From Chloracidobacterium sp. CP2_5A (lineage in GTDB: Bacteria > Acidobacteriota > Blastocatellia > Chloracidobacteriales > Chloracidobacteriaceae), in assembly GCA_002254845.1 (NCBI GenBank), contig NKPT01000021.1:1-50494 (forward strand): 50,494 nt of DNA. Direction: 5' to 3'. Below the pieces are notes generated by a model. That model was not told the DNA's origin. It searched no databases and saw only the letters and a program-made list of their open reading frames with translations. The translations under genes and the position numbers were made by a program. How positions within the stretch are numbered: position 1 is the first letter of the stretch; each line of letters begins with the position of its first letter. Positions 25,514 through 34,807 of the stretch are shown here, one piece after another.

Positions 25514-27370
25514 ATGTGCGGGATTGTTGGCTATGTCGGCGCGAAGCCGGTCGTTTCGGTGTTGCTGGACGGCCTCAAGCGCCTGGAATACCGAGGCTAT
25601 GACTCGGCCGGCATCGCCGTGGTCGCCGATGGGCGGCTTGAGCTGCGGCGCGCTTCGGGCAAGCTTTTCAACTTGGAAGCCGCGATTCAGCGCGCGCCGC
25701 TGGAGGGAAGCTACGGCATCGGGCATACCCGGTGGGCGACGCACGGGCGACCGACCGAGGAAAACGCCCATCCGCACCGCGACGCGGCCGGGCAAGTCGT
25801 GGTCGTCCACAACGGCATCATCGAGAACTACCTGTCGCTCAAGCGGGCGCTGGAGCGACAGGGCCACGCCTTCGCGACGCAAACTGACACGGAAGTGATC
25901 GCGCATCTCGTCGGCAAATACCGGCAATTGGGCCTTGCGCTTGCCGACGCCGTTCGCCGCGCCCTGGCGGAACTGGCTGGGATGTTCGCCATCGCGGTCA
26001 TTGCATCCGACGAGCCGAACACCATTGTGGCGGCGCGCTTCGGCCCGCCGGTTGTCGTCGGGCTTGGGTCGGATGAAAGTTTCGTGGCGTCGGATGTCAC
26101 GGCGATTCTGCATCACACGCGGGATGTCGCCTTCCTCGATGACGGTCAGATGGCCGTCGCGCGCGCCGACGGGGTGGCGTTCACCGACTTTGCCGGGCGC
26201 GCCGTCGCGCCTCTGGTTCAGCGCGTGACGTGGGACCCGATCACGGCGGAGAAGGGCGGCTTCAAGCACTTCATGCTTAAGGAAATCCACGAGCAGCCGC
26301 GCGCCATCCGCGACACCCTGGCCGGACGGGTCAGCCTGGACGAAGGTCGGGTTTATCTTGATCCGACGGCCATTCCCGAAGCCGTCTGGAAAGGGTTCGA
26401 CCGAGTGATGATCGCCGCCTGCGGCACGAGTCGGCATGCCGCGCTGTTCGGGAAATCCGTGATTGAAGAGCTGGCGCGCATCCCGGTTGAGGTGGATTAC
26501 GCCAGCGAGTTTCGCTACCGCAACCCGCTGCTGGATGAGCGAACATTGGCGGTCGTGATGACGCAGTCCGGTGAAACGGCCGACACCGTCGCGGCGCTGC
26601 GCGAGGCCAAGCAGCGCGGCTGCCTGACCTTTGCCATTTGCAACGTGCCCGGCTCGATGGCGGCGCGCGAAGCCCACGGCGTTTTGCTTACGCATGCCGG
26701 GCCAGAAATCTCGGTGGCCTCGACTAAGGCGTTTACCGCCCAGCTTGTCGCGATCTACCTGTTGGCGCTTCATCTTGGGCAAGTCCGCGCCGCGCTGACG
26801 CCGACAGCCGTCAGGACGCGCGTGGAGCAACTGCTGGCGCTGCCAACCAAAATGGAAGCGGCTTTGGGACAGGACGCTGCCGTGGCGGAGCTGTCGAAGG
26901 AGTTTTTTCGCGCGTCGGATTTTCTCTATCTGGGCCGCGGCGCGCACTTCCCCATCGCGCTTGAGGGCGCGCTCAAGCTCAAGGAAATCAGCTACATTCA
27001 CGCCGAAGGCTTCCCCGCCGGAGAAATGAAGCACGGGCCGAACGCCCTGATTGACGAGCGCCTGCCGGTCGTCATGGTTATGCCCCGCGAAGCCGGCAAT
27101 CCGGCTTCGGAAGCGCGCTATGAAAAAACGCTGTCGAACTTGCAAGAAGTCAAGGCGCGCGATGGGCGCGTCATCGCCATCGTGACGGAGGGCGACACGG
27201 CGGCGGCGGCGCTGGCCGAGCACGTCATTCCCATCCCGGCCGCGAGCGATGCGCTGTCAGCGGCGCTGGCGGTGGTGCCGTTGCAGTTGCTGGCGTACCA
27301 CATCGCCGTGCGGCGCGGATGCGACGTGGATCAGCCGCGCAATCTCGCCAAGAGCGTGACGGTTGAATAA
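25514..27370 (+). CDS. glmS: Glutamine-fructose-6-phosphate aminotransferase (isomerizing)
   Basis: 618 residues, full length. The N-terminal glutaminase domain begins MCGIVGYVG with catalytic Cys after Met removal, then [19 protein letters not shown] and HNGIIENY. Two SIS sugar-isomerase domains follow ([38 protein letters not shown]). The end [13 protein letters not shown] is diagnostic. It makes glucosamine-6-phosphate from fructose-6-phosphate and glutamine, the entry to peptidoglycan and lipopolysaccharide precursors. AGGGA precedes the start. The 26-bp upstream gap leaves no room for a glmS ribozyme. Confidence 0.97.
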   Translation: MCGIVGYVGAKPVVSVLLDGLKRLEYRGYDSAGIAVVADGRLELRRASGKLFNLEAAIQRAPLEGSYGIGHTRWATHGRPTEENAHPHRDAAGQVVVVHNGIIENYLSLKRALERQGHAFATQTDTEVIAHLVGKYRQLGLALADAVRRALAELAGMFAIAVIASDEPNTIVAARFGPPVVVGLGSDESFVASDVTAILHHTRDVAFLDDGQMAVARADGVAFTDFAGRAVAPLVQRVTWDPITAEKGGFKHFMLKEIHEQPRAIRDTLAGRVSLDEGRVYLDPTAIPEAVWKGFDRVMIAACGTSRHAALFGKSVIEELARIPVEVDYASEFRYRNPLLDERTLAVVMTQSGETADTVAALREAKQRGCLTFAICNVPGSMAAREAHGVLLTHAGPEISVASTKAFTAQLVAIYLLALHLGQVRAALTPTAVRTRVEQLLALPTKMEAALGQDAAVAELSKEFFRASDFLYLGRGAHFPIALEGALKLKEISYIHAEGFPAGEMKHGPNALIDERLPVVMVMPREAGNPASEARYEKTLSNLQEVKARDGRVIAIVTEGDTAAAALAEHVIPIPAASDALSAALAVVPLQLLAYHIAVRRGCDVDQPRNLAKSVTVE

Positions 27371-27373
27371 GGC

Positions 27374-28144
27374 GTGTTCCACGTTGAGAAGTTTCTTGCC
27401 CCGCTCTTTTTTCCCTTGTCGCTGGCGCTGCTCGGCCTTGGCGCGGGCCTGGGGCTGCTATGGCTTTCGCGCTGGCAACGCGCCGGCAAGGCGCTGGTCA
27501 CGGCGTCCGTCGCCTTTCTCGCGGTCGTCAGCCATGGCTGGACGTCTAACGCGCTGCTGCGTCCGCTGGAGCGCGAGCAGTCCGTGTTTGCCCCGACCGG
27601 GGCGATCCCGCCCGAATGGCAAGGCCTGCGCTGGATCGTCGTCCTTGGGGGCGGCGTGAGCGCGGATGAAAGCCTGCCGCCGACGCAGCGTTTATCGAAT
27701 GCCTCGCTACAGCGACTCGCAGAGGGCATTCGCTTGCAGCGCCTGCTGCCGGCGGCGCGGCTCGTGACTTCGGGCGGCGCGGTTTTCGCGTCGCCATCGT
27801 CCGGCGAGGTCATGCGCGAGGCGGCCTGCGCGCTGGGCGCGCCCCCGGAGCGAGTGACCGTCCAGCCGACAGGGCGGAACACGGTTGAGGAAGTCGCGGC
27901 GCTGGCGGCGATTGTCGGGATGGAGCCATTTTTGCTCGTGACTTCCGCCGCCCACATGCCGCGGGCGCTCGACGCTTGTCGGGCGCAAGGGCTGATGCCG
28001 CTGCCGGCCCCGACCGACTTCCTGACGACGGGGGGCGATGGCGTCTGGACGCCGGGCGATATCTACCCCAGCGGCGCGGCGCTCCATCAATCGGAGCGCG
28101 CGGCGTATGAATATCTGGGCCGGCTGCGGTGGCGCAGGCAATAG
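27374..28144 (+). CDS. YdcF/SanA/ElyC (DUF218) family membrane protein
   Basis: 256 residues from GTG 27374, three bases after glmS. Two N-terminal membrane segments (about 8-30 and 38-58) precede the DUF218 fold: RWIVVLGGGVSADES, RLAEGIRLQRLLPAARLVTS, GRNTVEEVAALA and LVTSAAHMPRALDACRAQGL. In E. coli ElyC and SanA are linked to envelope integrity and peptidoglycan precursor supply, so placement after glmS makes sense. The reaction is unknown. Its end overlaps the convergent VanZ gene by 58 bp. Confidence 0.85.
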   Translation: MFHVEKFLAPLFFPLSLALLGLGAGLGLLWLSRWQRAGKALVTASVAFLAVVSHGWTSNALLRPLEREQSVFAPTGAIPPEWQGLRWIVVLGGGVSADESLPPTQRLSNASLQRLAEGIRLQRLLPAARLVTSGGAVFASPSSGEVMREAACALGAPPERVTVQPTGRNTVEEVAALAAIVGMEPFLLVTSAAHMPRALDACRAQGLMPLPAPTDFLTTGGDGVWTPGDIYPSGAALHQSERAAYEYLGRLRWRRQ

Positions 28145-28602
28145 GCGCGGCGCGGCGCCGCCCAGGCGCGCGCGAGATATAGCGCCCCGATGCCGGCGAC
28201 GCCCAGCAAAACGCCCAAGCTGTCAATCCCGACATCGGCCAGCGAGCCGCTGCGCTCCGCCGTGAACGTTTGCCGCCATTCATCCAGTCCGGCGTACAGG
28301 ATGGAAACGGTGGCCGCGCCGAGTCCGGCCTGCCACGGCGACCACTGGCTCGCGCGCCGCAGGGCGACATGCCAAAACAGCGCCAGCAAGGCGTATTCCG
28401 TGACGTGACCCAGCTTGCGGACGATAAGGTGAAAGGTCTCGATGGATTGGGAATCCAGACTCGGCAGCCACCACCGCAGCCAGCCCCGCGCCAGCGGCGC
28501 CGTGTTGCCCCAGGCCAGCCAGTCGCTTGAAAAAACAAAAATAGCCGCCATCCAGCCGACGGGCAGCAACAGCCACTGCCCGCGACGCTGAGCATCCGTC
28601 AT
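28087..28602 (-). CDS. VanZ-family membrane protein
   Basis: 171 residues with about four membrane segments. It shows FVFSSD near the start, then RKLGHVTEYALLALFWHVAL and AGLDEWRQTFTAERSGSLAD followed by VGIDSLGVLLG. The conserved polar residues (K-x-x-H...E-Y, DE-x-x-Q, D-x-x-x-x) fit the VanZ family. VanZ gives low teicoplanin resistance by an unknown route; most homologues have no known role. The start overlaps the SDR stop as ATGA, so the two are coupled. Confidence 0.85.
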   Translation of the reverse strand: MTDAQRRGQWLLLPVGWMAAIFVFSSDWLAWGNTAPLARGWLRWWLPSLDSQSIETFHLIVRKLGHVTEYALLALFWHVALRRASQWSPWQAGLGAATVSILYAGLDEWRQTFTAERSGSLADVGIDSLGVLLGVAGIGALYLARAWAAPRRAYCLRHRSRPRYSYAARSD

Positions 28603-29339
28603 AGCGAAATCCGTTTGAAGATGGGTTCGGGCATGAGCCGAATGGCCAACATAATGAAGCGCCAGAAAAACGGCGTATAGACGTCGCCGTCGGCGCGCTC
28701 CAGCGCCCGGGCGATGTCGCGCGCCACCCGTTCGGGCTTGGCCGCGATGGGCGGGAGCTTCAGTCCGTAGGTCATCGGGGTGTCCACAATGCCCGGCTTA
28801 ATGGTCACAACCCGCACCCCTTTCTTGAACAGTCGCTGCCGCAGTCCCTGACAAAAAACCGTCACGCCGGCCTTGGCTGATCCGTAAACGTAGTTGCTTT
28901 GGCGTCCGCGGTCGCCGGCGACGGAGGAAATGACGCCAATGACGCCCTTTCCCTGACTTTCAAAATAGTTCGCCGCATGCGTCACGATGGAAACCACGCC
29001 GGTGTAGTTGGAAGCGATCATCGCTTCGGCGGCGGAAACATTGCGTTCCGCCTCGATTTGGTCGGTCAGCGTGCCGAAGGCGACGAGGATCCCGTCCAGG
29101 CGTCCGGCGCGCTCGACCGCCAAGGCAAAAACGGCGGCATGGCTGGCGAGATCGCAGGCGTCGAAGGCAATGCCAAAGGCTTGAACGCCATGCCGCAACC
29201 GGGCGTCGGCTACGATGCGCTCGACTTCGGAAAGGTTGCGGCCGGCGAGAATCAGCGTCGCGCCGCGTTTCGCCAGTTCAGCGATGACGGCGCGAGCGAT
29301 GCCCGAAGTCGCGCCAAAAATGGCGTAAGCTTGCGCCAT
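28599..29339 (-). CDS. Short-chain dehydrogenase/reductase, DprE2-like
   Basis: 246 residues. It has the NAD(P) motif AIFGATSGIARAV, ASNYTGVVSIV, VISSVAGDRGRQSNYVYGSA with catalytic Ser, Tyr and Lys (YGSAKAG), and IKPGIVDTPMT. The opening and the C-terminal hydrophobic end resemble DprE2-type reductases that finish epimerisation of decaprenyl-phosphoryl ribose. Generic SDR chemistry is equally possible. It begins six bases after the FAD oxidoreductase, so the pair may act in sequence on one substrate. Confidence 0.8.
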   Translation of the reverse strand: MAQAYAIFGATSGIARAVIAELAKRGATLILAGRNLSEVERIVADARLRHGVQAFGIAFDACDLASHAAVFALAVERAGRLDGILVAFGTLTDQIEAERNVSAAEAMIASNYTGVVSIVTHAANYFESQGKGVIGVISSVAGDRGRQSNYVYGSAKAGVTVFCQGLRQRLFKKGVRVVTIKPGIVDTPMTYGLKLPPIAAKPERVARDIARALERADGDVYTPFFWRFIMLAIRLMPEPIFKRISL

Positions 29340-29345
29340 GCAGCT

Positions 29346-30503
29346 TCAGATGACGGCTGTTTCGTGCAGCAGCTCGCCTTTGGCGAACCGCTCGATGGAA
29401 AGCGGCGCGACGTCAAGCGAGCGGGATTCGCCAAACAGGATCATTTCCGCGATGGCCGTCCCCATGGCCGGCGAGTGCATGATGCCGTGTCCGCTGAAGC
29501 CGGCGCACACGTAAAAGCCTTCGACGCCCGGAACGGGTCCGACAATGGCGTGGTGATCAGGCGAAATGTCGTAGAGACCGCCCCAGCAGCGCCGCAGGTT
29601 GATCGAGGCGTTTTCAAGACAGGGGACGCGCGGCAGGGCGCGCTCAATGATGGCGTCAATAAAATCGGGATTGAAGGTCGTATCGAAGCCTTCCGGCTCG
29701 CTCGGGTCGGCCCAGCCGAGCATGACGCCGTCGCCTTCCTTGCGCAGGTAGCAGCCAGTGCTCAGGTCAACCAGCATCGGCAGCTCGCGGGGCAGCTCGT
29801 CAAATCGCTCCGTCGTCACGATTTGCCGCTTCGTGGGGCGGATCGGAATGTCCACGCCCAGCTTGCGTCCGACCAGATGCGCCCACGCGCCGGCGGCGTT
29901 GACGACCGCGCGGGCGGCGATAGGTCCGTGATTGGTGACAACGCCCGTGACGCGACCGCGCTCAACGACAAAGTCTAAGACTTCCGTTTCCAGCTCGATG
30001 CGCGCGCCCTGCTCGCGGGCTTTTCGGTTGAAGCCCTGCATGATGCTGTAGGGGTCAACGAAGCCGTCCGTCGGACAGTAGGTTCCCCCAAGAATGTCCT
30101 CGACGTAAAGCTGCGGGACAAGCTTGGCGATGTCCTCCCGCGAGAGAAATTCCGCCGGGACGCCCTCCGCCTGCTGCACGCTAAGGTTGTGGCGCAGGTA
30201 ATCCACATGCGCCGGCTCGGTCGCCAGGAAGAGATAGCCGTAGCGCCGATATTCCGGATCCTGTCCGGTGAGTTCCTCAAAGTCGTTGAAAAAGTCGATC
30301 GAAAACCGCGACATGCGGATGTTGACCGGGGTGGCGAACTGCTGTCGGACGCCGCCCGCGCTACGTCCAGTCGAGTGCTTGCCCTGGAAGTTCTCGCGCT
30401 CGAGAATGAGAACGTCGCGGCAGCCATGGCGGGTGAGAAAATAGGCGACGCTGCATCCAATCACGCCGCCGCCGATGATGACAACTTCAGCTTGCTTATT
30501 CAT
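29346..30503 (-). CDS. FAD-dependent oxidoreductase, DAO / sarcosine oxidase beta-like
   Basis: 385 residues. It has EVVIIGGGVIGCSVAYFLTR (dinucleotide motif), a STGRSAGGVRQQF segment near the flavin, VNAAGAWAHLVGRKLGVDIP, RPTKRQIVTTERF, and CWGGLYDISPDHHAIVGPVP with FYVCAGFSGHGIMHSPAMG. This is the order of glycine/sarcosine/D-amino-acid oxidase-type enzymes, which oxidise amines and pass electrons to O2 or a carrier. The substrate is unknown. It is the second gene of a minus-strand set with the Cys-rich mini-protein, SDR and VanZ. Confidence 0.85.
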   Translation of the reverse strand: MNKQAEVVIIGGGVIGCSVAYFLTRHGCRDVLILERENFQGKHSTGRSAGGVRQQFATPVNIRMSRFSIDFFNDFEELTGQDPEYRRYGYLFLATEPAHVDYLRHNLSVQQAEGVPAEFLSREDIAKLVPQLYVEDILGGTYCPTDGFVDPYSIMQGFNRKAREQGARIELETEVLDFVVERGRVTGVVTNHGPIAARAVVNAAGAWAHLVGRKLGVDIPIRPTKRQIVTTERFDELPRELPMLVDLSTGCYLRKEGDGVMLGWADPSEPEGFDTTFNPDFIDAIIERALPRVPCLENASINLRRCWGGLYDISPDHHAIVGPVPGVEGFYVCAGFSGHGIMHSPAMGTAIAEMILFGESRSLDVAPLSIERFAKGELLHETAVI

Positions 30504-30574
30504 AAATCAAAGAGTTCGCGGCCAAAATTTTTCATGCCTGATTTCCTCTGCCTGGGCGTTTCGCGCGCCGCTCG

Positions 30575-30754
30575 CTAGGCGTCCACATCCTCTTTCTCGC
30601 GCTCAAGCTCCTCGAAAAGGTTGTCGTAGCAGGACTGGCACACTGACCGATAGCCAAACTGGCGAACGACCTCGGCGAGTTCTGGAATGCGCGTAATGTC
30701 AAAAAGCTGCCGGGCGGGTTCGTCGCAGCAGTCGCAGAAAGCTCGCGTAGGCAT
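30575..30754 (-). CDS. Small Cys-rich (putative zinc-binding) protein
   Basis: 59 residues starting MPTRAFCDCCDEPARQLFDI. Cys7-x-Cys9-Cys10 and, 29 residues on, Cys39-x-x-Cys42 (RSVCQSCYDNLF) look like a split zinc knuckle. The end is very acidic (EELEREKEDVDA). AGGA lies 9 nt before ATG 30754. Codon use is like the neighbours. It sits 71 bp ahead of the FAD oxidoreductase on the same strand. Not recognised; a zinc-ribbon accessory or regulatory mini-protein is likely. Confidence 0.65.
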   Translation of the reverse strand: MPTRAFCDCCDEPARQLFDITRIPELAEVVRQFGYRSVCQSCYDNLFEELEREKEDVDA

Positions 30755-30855
30755 CGTCGTTCGTCCTGGATAAGGGAGGCGGCCGAAGCGTCCGCCGGGC
30801 GGTCAACTAAGGCTGAAAGCCGAGATGGAGCTACGTATCCGTGGTAGGCCGCCGG

Positions 30856-31128
30856 CTAGAATGACAGGCGGCAGTAATAATCTACGCCAAAATGCGAAAC
30901 ATTGTGCGTAGCGTAACGCACCTTGCTCCCGCTTGGTAATTGCCCGGCTTCTGAAGGCGGCTTAGGCTCAGCGCCCTGTCGCGGGTCGCTCCGGCGCGCG
31001 GCGGGCGCTTTGACGGCGCGAGCGATACAGCCCATCGCGAGAACGCTCGTTTCCTTCCCAGCGGCAAGCGAAATAGCGGTCAGCAAATGGATCTGCGCGG
31101 ACGCGACGATTTGCGCAAGGGCGTTCAT
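30856..31128 (-). CDS. Hypothetical 90-residue protein
   Basis: An open frame with GC-rich third positions encodes MNALAQIVASAQIHLLTAIS, a weakly hydrophobic first 35 residues, a Pro/Arg/Gly-rich middle and HFGVDYYCRLSF at the end. No ribosome site or known domain is visible. It may be a real small gene upstream of the Cys-rich set or a chance frame. The rest of this gene-poor stretch (31129-31351) holds only a degenerate 16-bp direct repeat (about 31162-31193) before rlmN. Confidence 0.3.
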   Translation of the reverse strand: MNALAQIVASAQIHLLTAISLAAGKETSVLAMGCIARAVKAPAARRSDPRQGAEPKPPSEAGQLPSGSKVRYATHNVSHFGVDYYCRLSF

Positions 31129-31351
31129 AAAGGATCAAAAAAATGGCCAAGGAAGCGCGGGATAACCTGGAAAAAGGATAGCTTGGAAAAGGGCGGGCTT
31201 GCCAACGCCGAGCCCATAAGCGGCGCGGCGCGGATGGCTGCGCGAGCTGTCCCGGCTCGCGTTCGTCGGCTCGGCTTTGCCGCGCGCGGGAGACGCGCTT
31301 TAATTAGTCAGCCTTTGTAGCGCGTCCGCAAATCACGGGAGCTATGAGCGC

Positions 31352-32440
31352 ATGGCAGCCGCGCCGGTCGCATCGTCGGGAATGGAGTTGTTGGGGCTGA
31401 CGCGCCAACAACTCTGCGCGCGTCTTGCGGAGCGCGGGCTTCCGGCCTATCGCGGACGGCAAATTTTCCGGGCGCTTCATCAACGACTCGTTCAAACGCT
31501 CGATGCCGTCCATGAACTGCCGAAGGCTGCGCGCGCCGGGCTTGCCGAAGAGGCCGATCTTTCGCCGTTGCGGCTCGACCAAGTTTTTGAAGCCGCGGAC
31601 GGCACGCGACGCTACTTGTTTTCAGTGCGCGGCGGACACGCCATCGAGACCGTCTGGATTCCCGACGGCGAGCGCGTCACGTTGTGCCTCTCGTCACAGG
31701 CCGGCTGCCCGATGATGTGCGCCTTTTGCGCCACGGCGACGCTGGGGCTGCAGCGCAACCTGACGGCCGGCGAGATCGTGGCCCAGGTTTTGTCTGTCCT
31801 GCGCGACGCTGGTCGCCGGACGGGACAGCCGCGGCCGGCAGCGCTTAACCTGGTGCTGATGGGCATGGGCGAGCCGTTGCTCAACTACGACCACGTTCTC
31901 CAGGCGCTGCGCATTCTGGCCGATCCTGAAGGCCTGCATATCGTCCCGCGCCGCGTGACGCTGTCAACCGTTGGCATCGTTCCCAAAATCGCGGCGCTGG
32001 GGCGCGAGCCGGGTCGTCCCAACCTGGCGGTTTCGCTGACTGCGCCCACGGATGAGCTGCGCGCGCGACTGATGCCGGTCAGCCTGACCTACCCGCTGGC
32101 GACCCTCCGGCAGGCCTGCCTGGACTTTCCCCGGCGCAGCGGCGAGCGCATCACGTTCGAGTATGTTCTGCTCGACGGCGTGAACGACGGCGAGGCGGAA
32201 GCGCGGGCGTTGCTCCAGTGGCTTGCGCCGCTGCGCGCCCGCGAAGCGGCCAAGGTCAACCTTATTCCGCACAATCCCGCGCCTGGCATTCCATTTCGCC
32301 CCTCGCCGCCAGAGCGCATCGCCCGCTTTCAAGCCCGATTGCGAGCGAAGGGCCTGCCGACCTACATTCGTCGGCCGCGCGGGCGGGATATTTTCGCTGC
32401 CTGCGGGATGCTTGCGGCCACGTCGTCGCCGTCGGCATAA
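31352..32440 (+). CDS. rlmN: Dual-specificity 23S rRNA/tRNA adenine-C2 methyltransferase RlmN
   Basis: 362 residues. It is a radical-SAM enzyme with CPMMCAFC (Cys119, Cys123, Cys126 for the iron-sulfur cluster), the methyl-carrying Cys351 near the end (IFAACGML) and Cys112 in LCLSSQAGC. LVLMGMGEPLLNYDHVLQAL, TLSTVGIVPKI and FEYVLLDGVNDGEAEARALL are family signatures. It methylates A2503 of 23S rRNA and A37 of some tRNAs. GGGAG lies 10 nt before ATG 31352; ATG 31382 is a second in-frame choice. Confidence 0.95.
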   Translation: MAAAPVASSGMELLGLTRQQLCARLAERGLPAYRGRQIFRALHQRLVQTLDAVHELPKAARAGLAEEADLSPLRLDQVFEAADGTRRYLFSVRGGHAIETVWIPDGERVTLCLSSQAGCPMMCAFCATATLGLQRNLTAGEIVAQVLSVLRDAGRRTGQPRPAALNLVLMGMGEPLLNYDHVLQALRILADPEGLHIVPRRVTLSTVGIVPKIAALGREPGRPNLAVSLTAPTDELRARLMPVSLTYPLATLRQACLDFPRRSGERITFEYVLLDGVNDGEAEARALLQWLAPLRAREAAKVNLIPHNPAPGIPFRPSPPERIARFQARLRAKGLPTYIRRPRGRDIFAACGMLAATSSPSA

Positions 32441-32506
32441 TGCGCCGCGCAATCGTTTCCAACCGCTTGCGGCTCGGAATGTTCCGTACTGGGAGGGAGC
32501 CCCGCT

Positions 32507-34780
32507 GTGTCCCTGCGGATGTGGGTTTCTAAATCGCTCACGCCAGAGTTGATCTACCAGCTTCAGCAGTTGGTTCTCAACCTGTCGCGTCAGGTGGGCG
32601 ACGCTCCGCTGGCCGTCGCTTTTTTCGACGACGAACGGTTTCGCGCGCTGGCCTCGATCGGCTACGCGGACTTTGCCCGCGAGACCCTGGAAGCGATGCT
32701 GACCGAGCGCCTCGCCGCCATTCAGTCGAATCAGCTGACGGAAGCGACGCGCGAAACCTTGCCCGGCTTTCCCTTTGCGGCGGCCGGCAGCGCGAGCGTT
32801 TTGCTCCAGCGTCTAGCGCTGGATCACTTGCTATGCGGCGCGCTGCTGGTCGAGGGAGCGCCGGCGGCGAAGCTGTCGGCCGCGATCGAGGGGCGTCTCG
32901 TGGCTTGGTCGTTTCTTGTGCGCGAGAGCGGGTGGCGCGCCCGCTTGACCGAGGCGGAAGCGCAAATTGCCGAATTAGGCCGACAACTGGAAGCGACGCG
33001 CCACGCGGTCGAGCGCCTGACCGAGCTGGGCGAGCAGGCGATCCGCGACCGCGAGAAGTTCATTGCCAATGTGGACTACGAGCTGCGCGCGCCGCTTACG
33101 GCGGTGCTTGGCTACTGCGAAATGATTCAGGACGCTGCGTATGGCGCGCTGAGCGATACGCAGCGCGAGTTCGTTCGCCACATTGAATCGGGCGGTCATG
33201 CCCTGCTGCATATCGTGGACGATCTGATGCGGTTGGCGCGGCTTGAGCGCGGCGGCGACGTGCTCGACGTGCGCGAATTCTCGGCGGCAAGCTTGTTTCA
33301 GTCGCTCCAGTCATCGTTCGCGCCGATTGCCGAGCGTCGCCGAGTGAAGCTGACGGTGACGCTGGACCCGGCCTGCGAGATGCTGGTCGGGGACGAGAGC
33401 CGGCTCCACGAGGCTTTTTCTCAGCTTCTGGACGATGCCCTGCGGTATGTGCCGCAGGGCGGCGCGATTCGCCTGACCGGCGAGCTTCGCCAGATATCCC
33501 ATAATGTGCAGAGCCTTGAGATAACGCTCCAGGACAGCGCGACGGGCATTGTGGCCGAGCAGCGGCTGGCGACCTACCGCAAACTGACGCAAAATGGCGC
33601 GGCGGGCCTTCCTGAGCGGGGCATCGCCTTGAGCTTGGGCGTGATGCGCCGCATTTTGCAGTTGCACGGGGCGACGCTGAGCGTTGACGGCGATGCAGCC
33701 CGCGGCTGTCGCCTCGCTTTTTCCTTGCCGCATCGCCTGACGCCCTCGTTAGCGAATGCGCCTCAGTTGCTCATCGTGGATGCCAGCGTGGAAAGCGGCA
33801 ATCTTCTGCGGGCGATTCTTGAAAGCGAAAACCTCAAGGCGCAGCTCATCGTGGCGTCAAGCAGCGATACGTCCGCCGCGCTGTACGCCAACTGCTTTGG
33901 CTCGTCGTCGCAACTCCCGGATGTCGTCATCATTGACGCCGCGCTGCCGGCGTCGGATGGCTATGAGCTGTGCCGTCTCATCAAGCAGGCTGAGGCGACC
34001 CGGTATCTGCCGGTGCTGGTGCTCACCGCTTCCCCCGAAACTACGGAAAAGCTGCATGGCTTGGAGGCGGGCGCGACGGATGTCTTGGCTAAGCCAATCA
34101 ATCGCAAGGAGCTGCTAATGCGCGTCCGGGCGCTGATTGCTCAGAAGCGCGAGTTTGAGGCCATGCTGCGGGCGTATCACAGCGCCAAGCACCGCGCCAT
34201 CACCGATGGGCTGACGGGGCTTTTCAATCATGCCTACTTCATGGAGAAGCTCGCCCGGAAAGCCGAGCTGGTCGAGCGTGGCGGGCAAGCGCTCTCCATC
34301 ATCATGCTCGATGTGGATCGGTTCAAGCATTTCAACGACACCAATGGCCACGAGGCCGGCAATGAGTTGCTTAGAGACTTAGCCCGGCTCATGGAGCGCT
34401 GCTTCCGGCGCAGCGACTTGCTGGCGCGCTATGGCGGCGAGGAATTCGTGGTGCTGCTTTCCAATACGCCGAAGAGCCAAGCGGCGATCTTAGCCGAGCG
34501 ACTGCGGCGACGGGTGGCGGAATATCCGTTTGTCGGTCGTGAATCTCAGCCCGGCGGTCGGCTCACCATCAGTCTTGGCGTCGCCTCCCTGCCGTCCGAC
34601 GCCAACGACGCCAAGCAACTGTTGGAACTGGCCGACCGCGCCCTCTATCGCGCCAAGCAAAGCGGACGCAACCGCGTCTGCGTCGTGGAAACCGACGCCG
34701 CCGGGCAACCGCGCCCAAGCGGGTTTTGGAAAGTGCCTAGCCCGCCAGAAGCCGAGTCTCCCAATCCATCGCTGGCCTAA
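32507..34780 (+). CDS. Fused degenerate histidine kinase - receiver - GGDEF diguanylate cyclase
   Basis: 757 residues from GTG 32507, with GGGAGGGAG 7 nt upstream. The N-terminus is GAF-like. A coiled coil (about 145-180) leads to a HisKA-like helix REKFIANVDYELRAPLTAVL, where the usual S-H-E-L-R reads D-Y-E-L-R: Tyr191 replaces the phospho-acceptor His. The ATPase region is also altered (LLDDALRY for the N box, DSATGI for G1). A receiver domain follows with phospho-acceptor Asp477 (VVIIDAALPAS) and Lys in LAKPI. A GGDEF domain ends the protein with GGEEF (643-647) and an RRSD inhibitory site 5 residues upstream. It probably makes c-di-GMP, with the kinase-like part a sensor or scaffold. Confidence 0.85.
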   Translation: MSLRMWVSKSLTPELIYQLQQLVLNLSRQVGDAPLAVAFFDDERFRALASIGYADFARETLEAMLTERLAAIQSNQLTEATRETLPGFPFAAAGSASVLLQRLALDHLLCGALLVEGAPAAKLSAAIEGRLVAWSFLVRESGWRARLTEAEAQIAELGRQLEATRHAVERLTELGEQAIRDREKFIANVDYELRAPLTAVLGYCEMIQDAAYGALSDTQREFVRHIESGGHALLHIVDDLMRLARLERGGDVLDVREFSAASLFQSLQSSFAPIAERRRVKLTVTLDPACEMLVGDESRLHEAFSQLLDDALRYVPQGGAIRLTGELRQISHNVQSLEITLQDSATGIVAEQRLATYRKLTQNGAAGLPERGIALSLGVMRRILQLHGATLSVDGDAARGCRLAFSLPHRLTPSLANAPQLLIVDASVESGNLLRAILESENLKAQLIVASSSDTSAALYANCFGSSSQLPDVVIIDAALPASDGYELCRLIKQAEATRYLPVLVLTASPETTEKLHGLEAGATDVLAKPINRKELLMRVRALIAQKREFEAMLRAYHSAKHRAITDGLTGLFNHAYFMEKLARKAELVERGGQALSIIMLDVDRFKHFNDTNGHEAGNELLRDLARLMERCFRRSDLLARYGGEEFVVLLSNTPKSQAAILAERLRRRVAEYPFVGRESQPGGRLTISLGVASLPSDANDAKQLLELADRALYRAKQSGRNRVCVVETDAAGQPRPSGFWKVPSPPEAESPNPSLA

Positions 34781-34807
34781 GTCGAGTCCGCGATTAGTCA
34801 ACGCAAT

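Noticed and set aside
25469-27223. 584-codon minus-strand open frame opposite glmS
   Set aside because: glmS is unmistakable on the plus strand; the antisense product is low-complexity and Arg/His-rich.
28899-29978. 359-codon plus-strand frame across the SDR and FAD oxidoreductase genes
   Set aside because: Spans two convincing genes on the other strand and has no domain.
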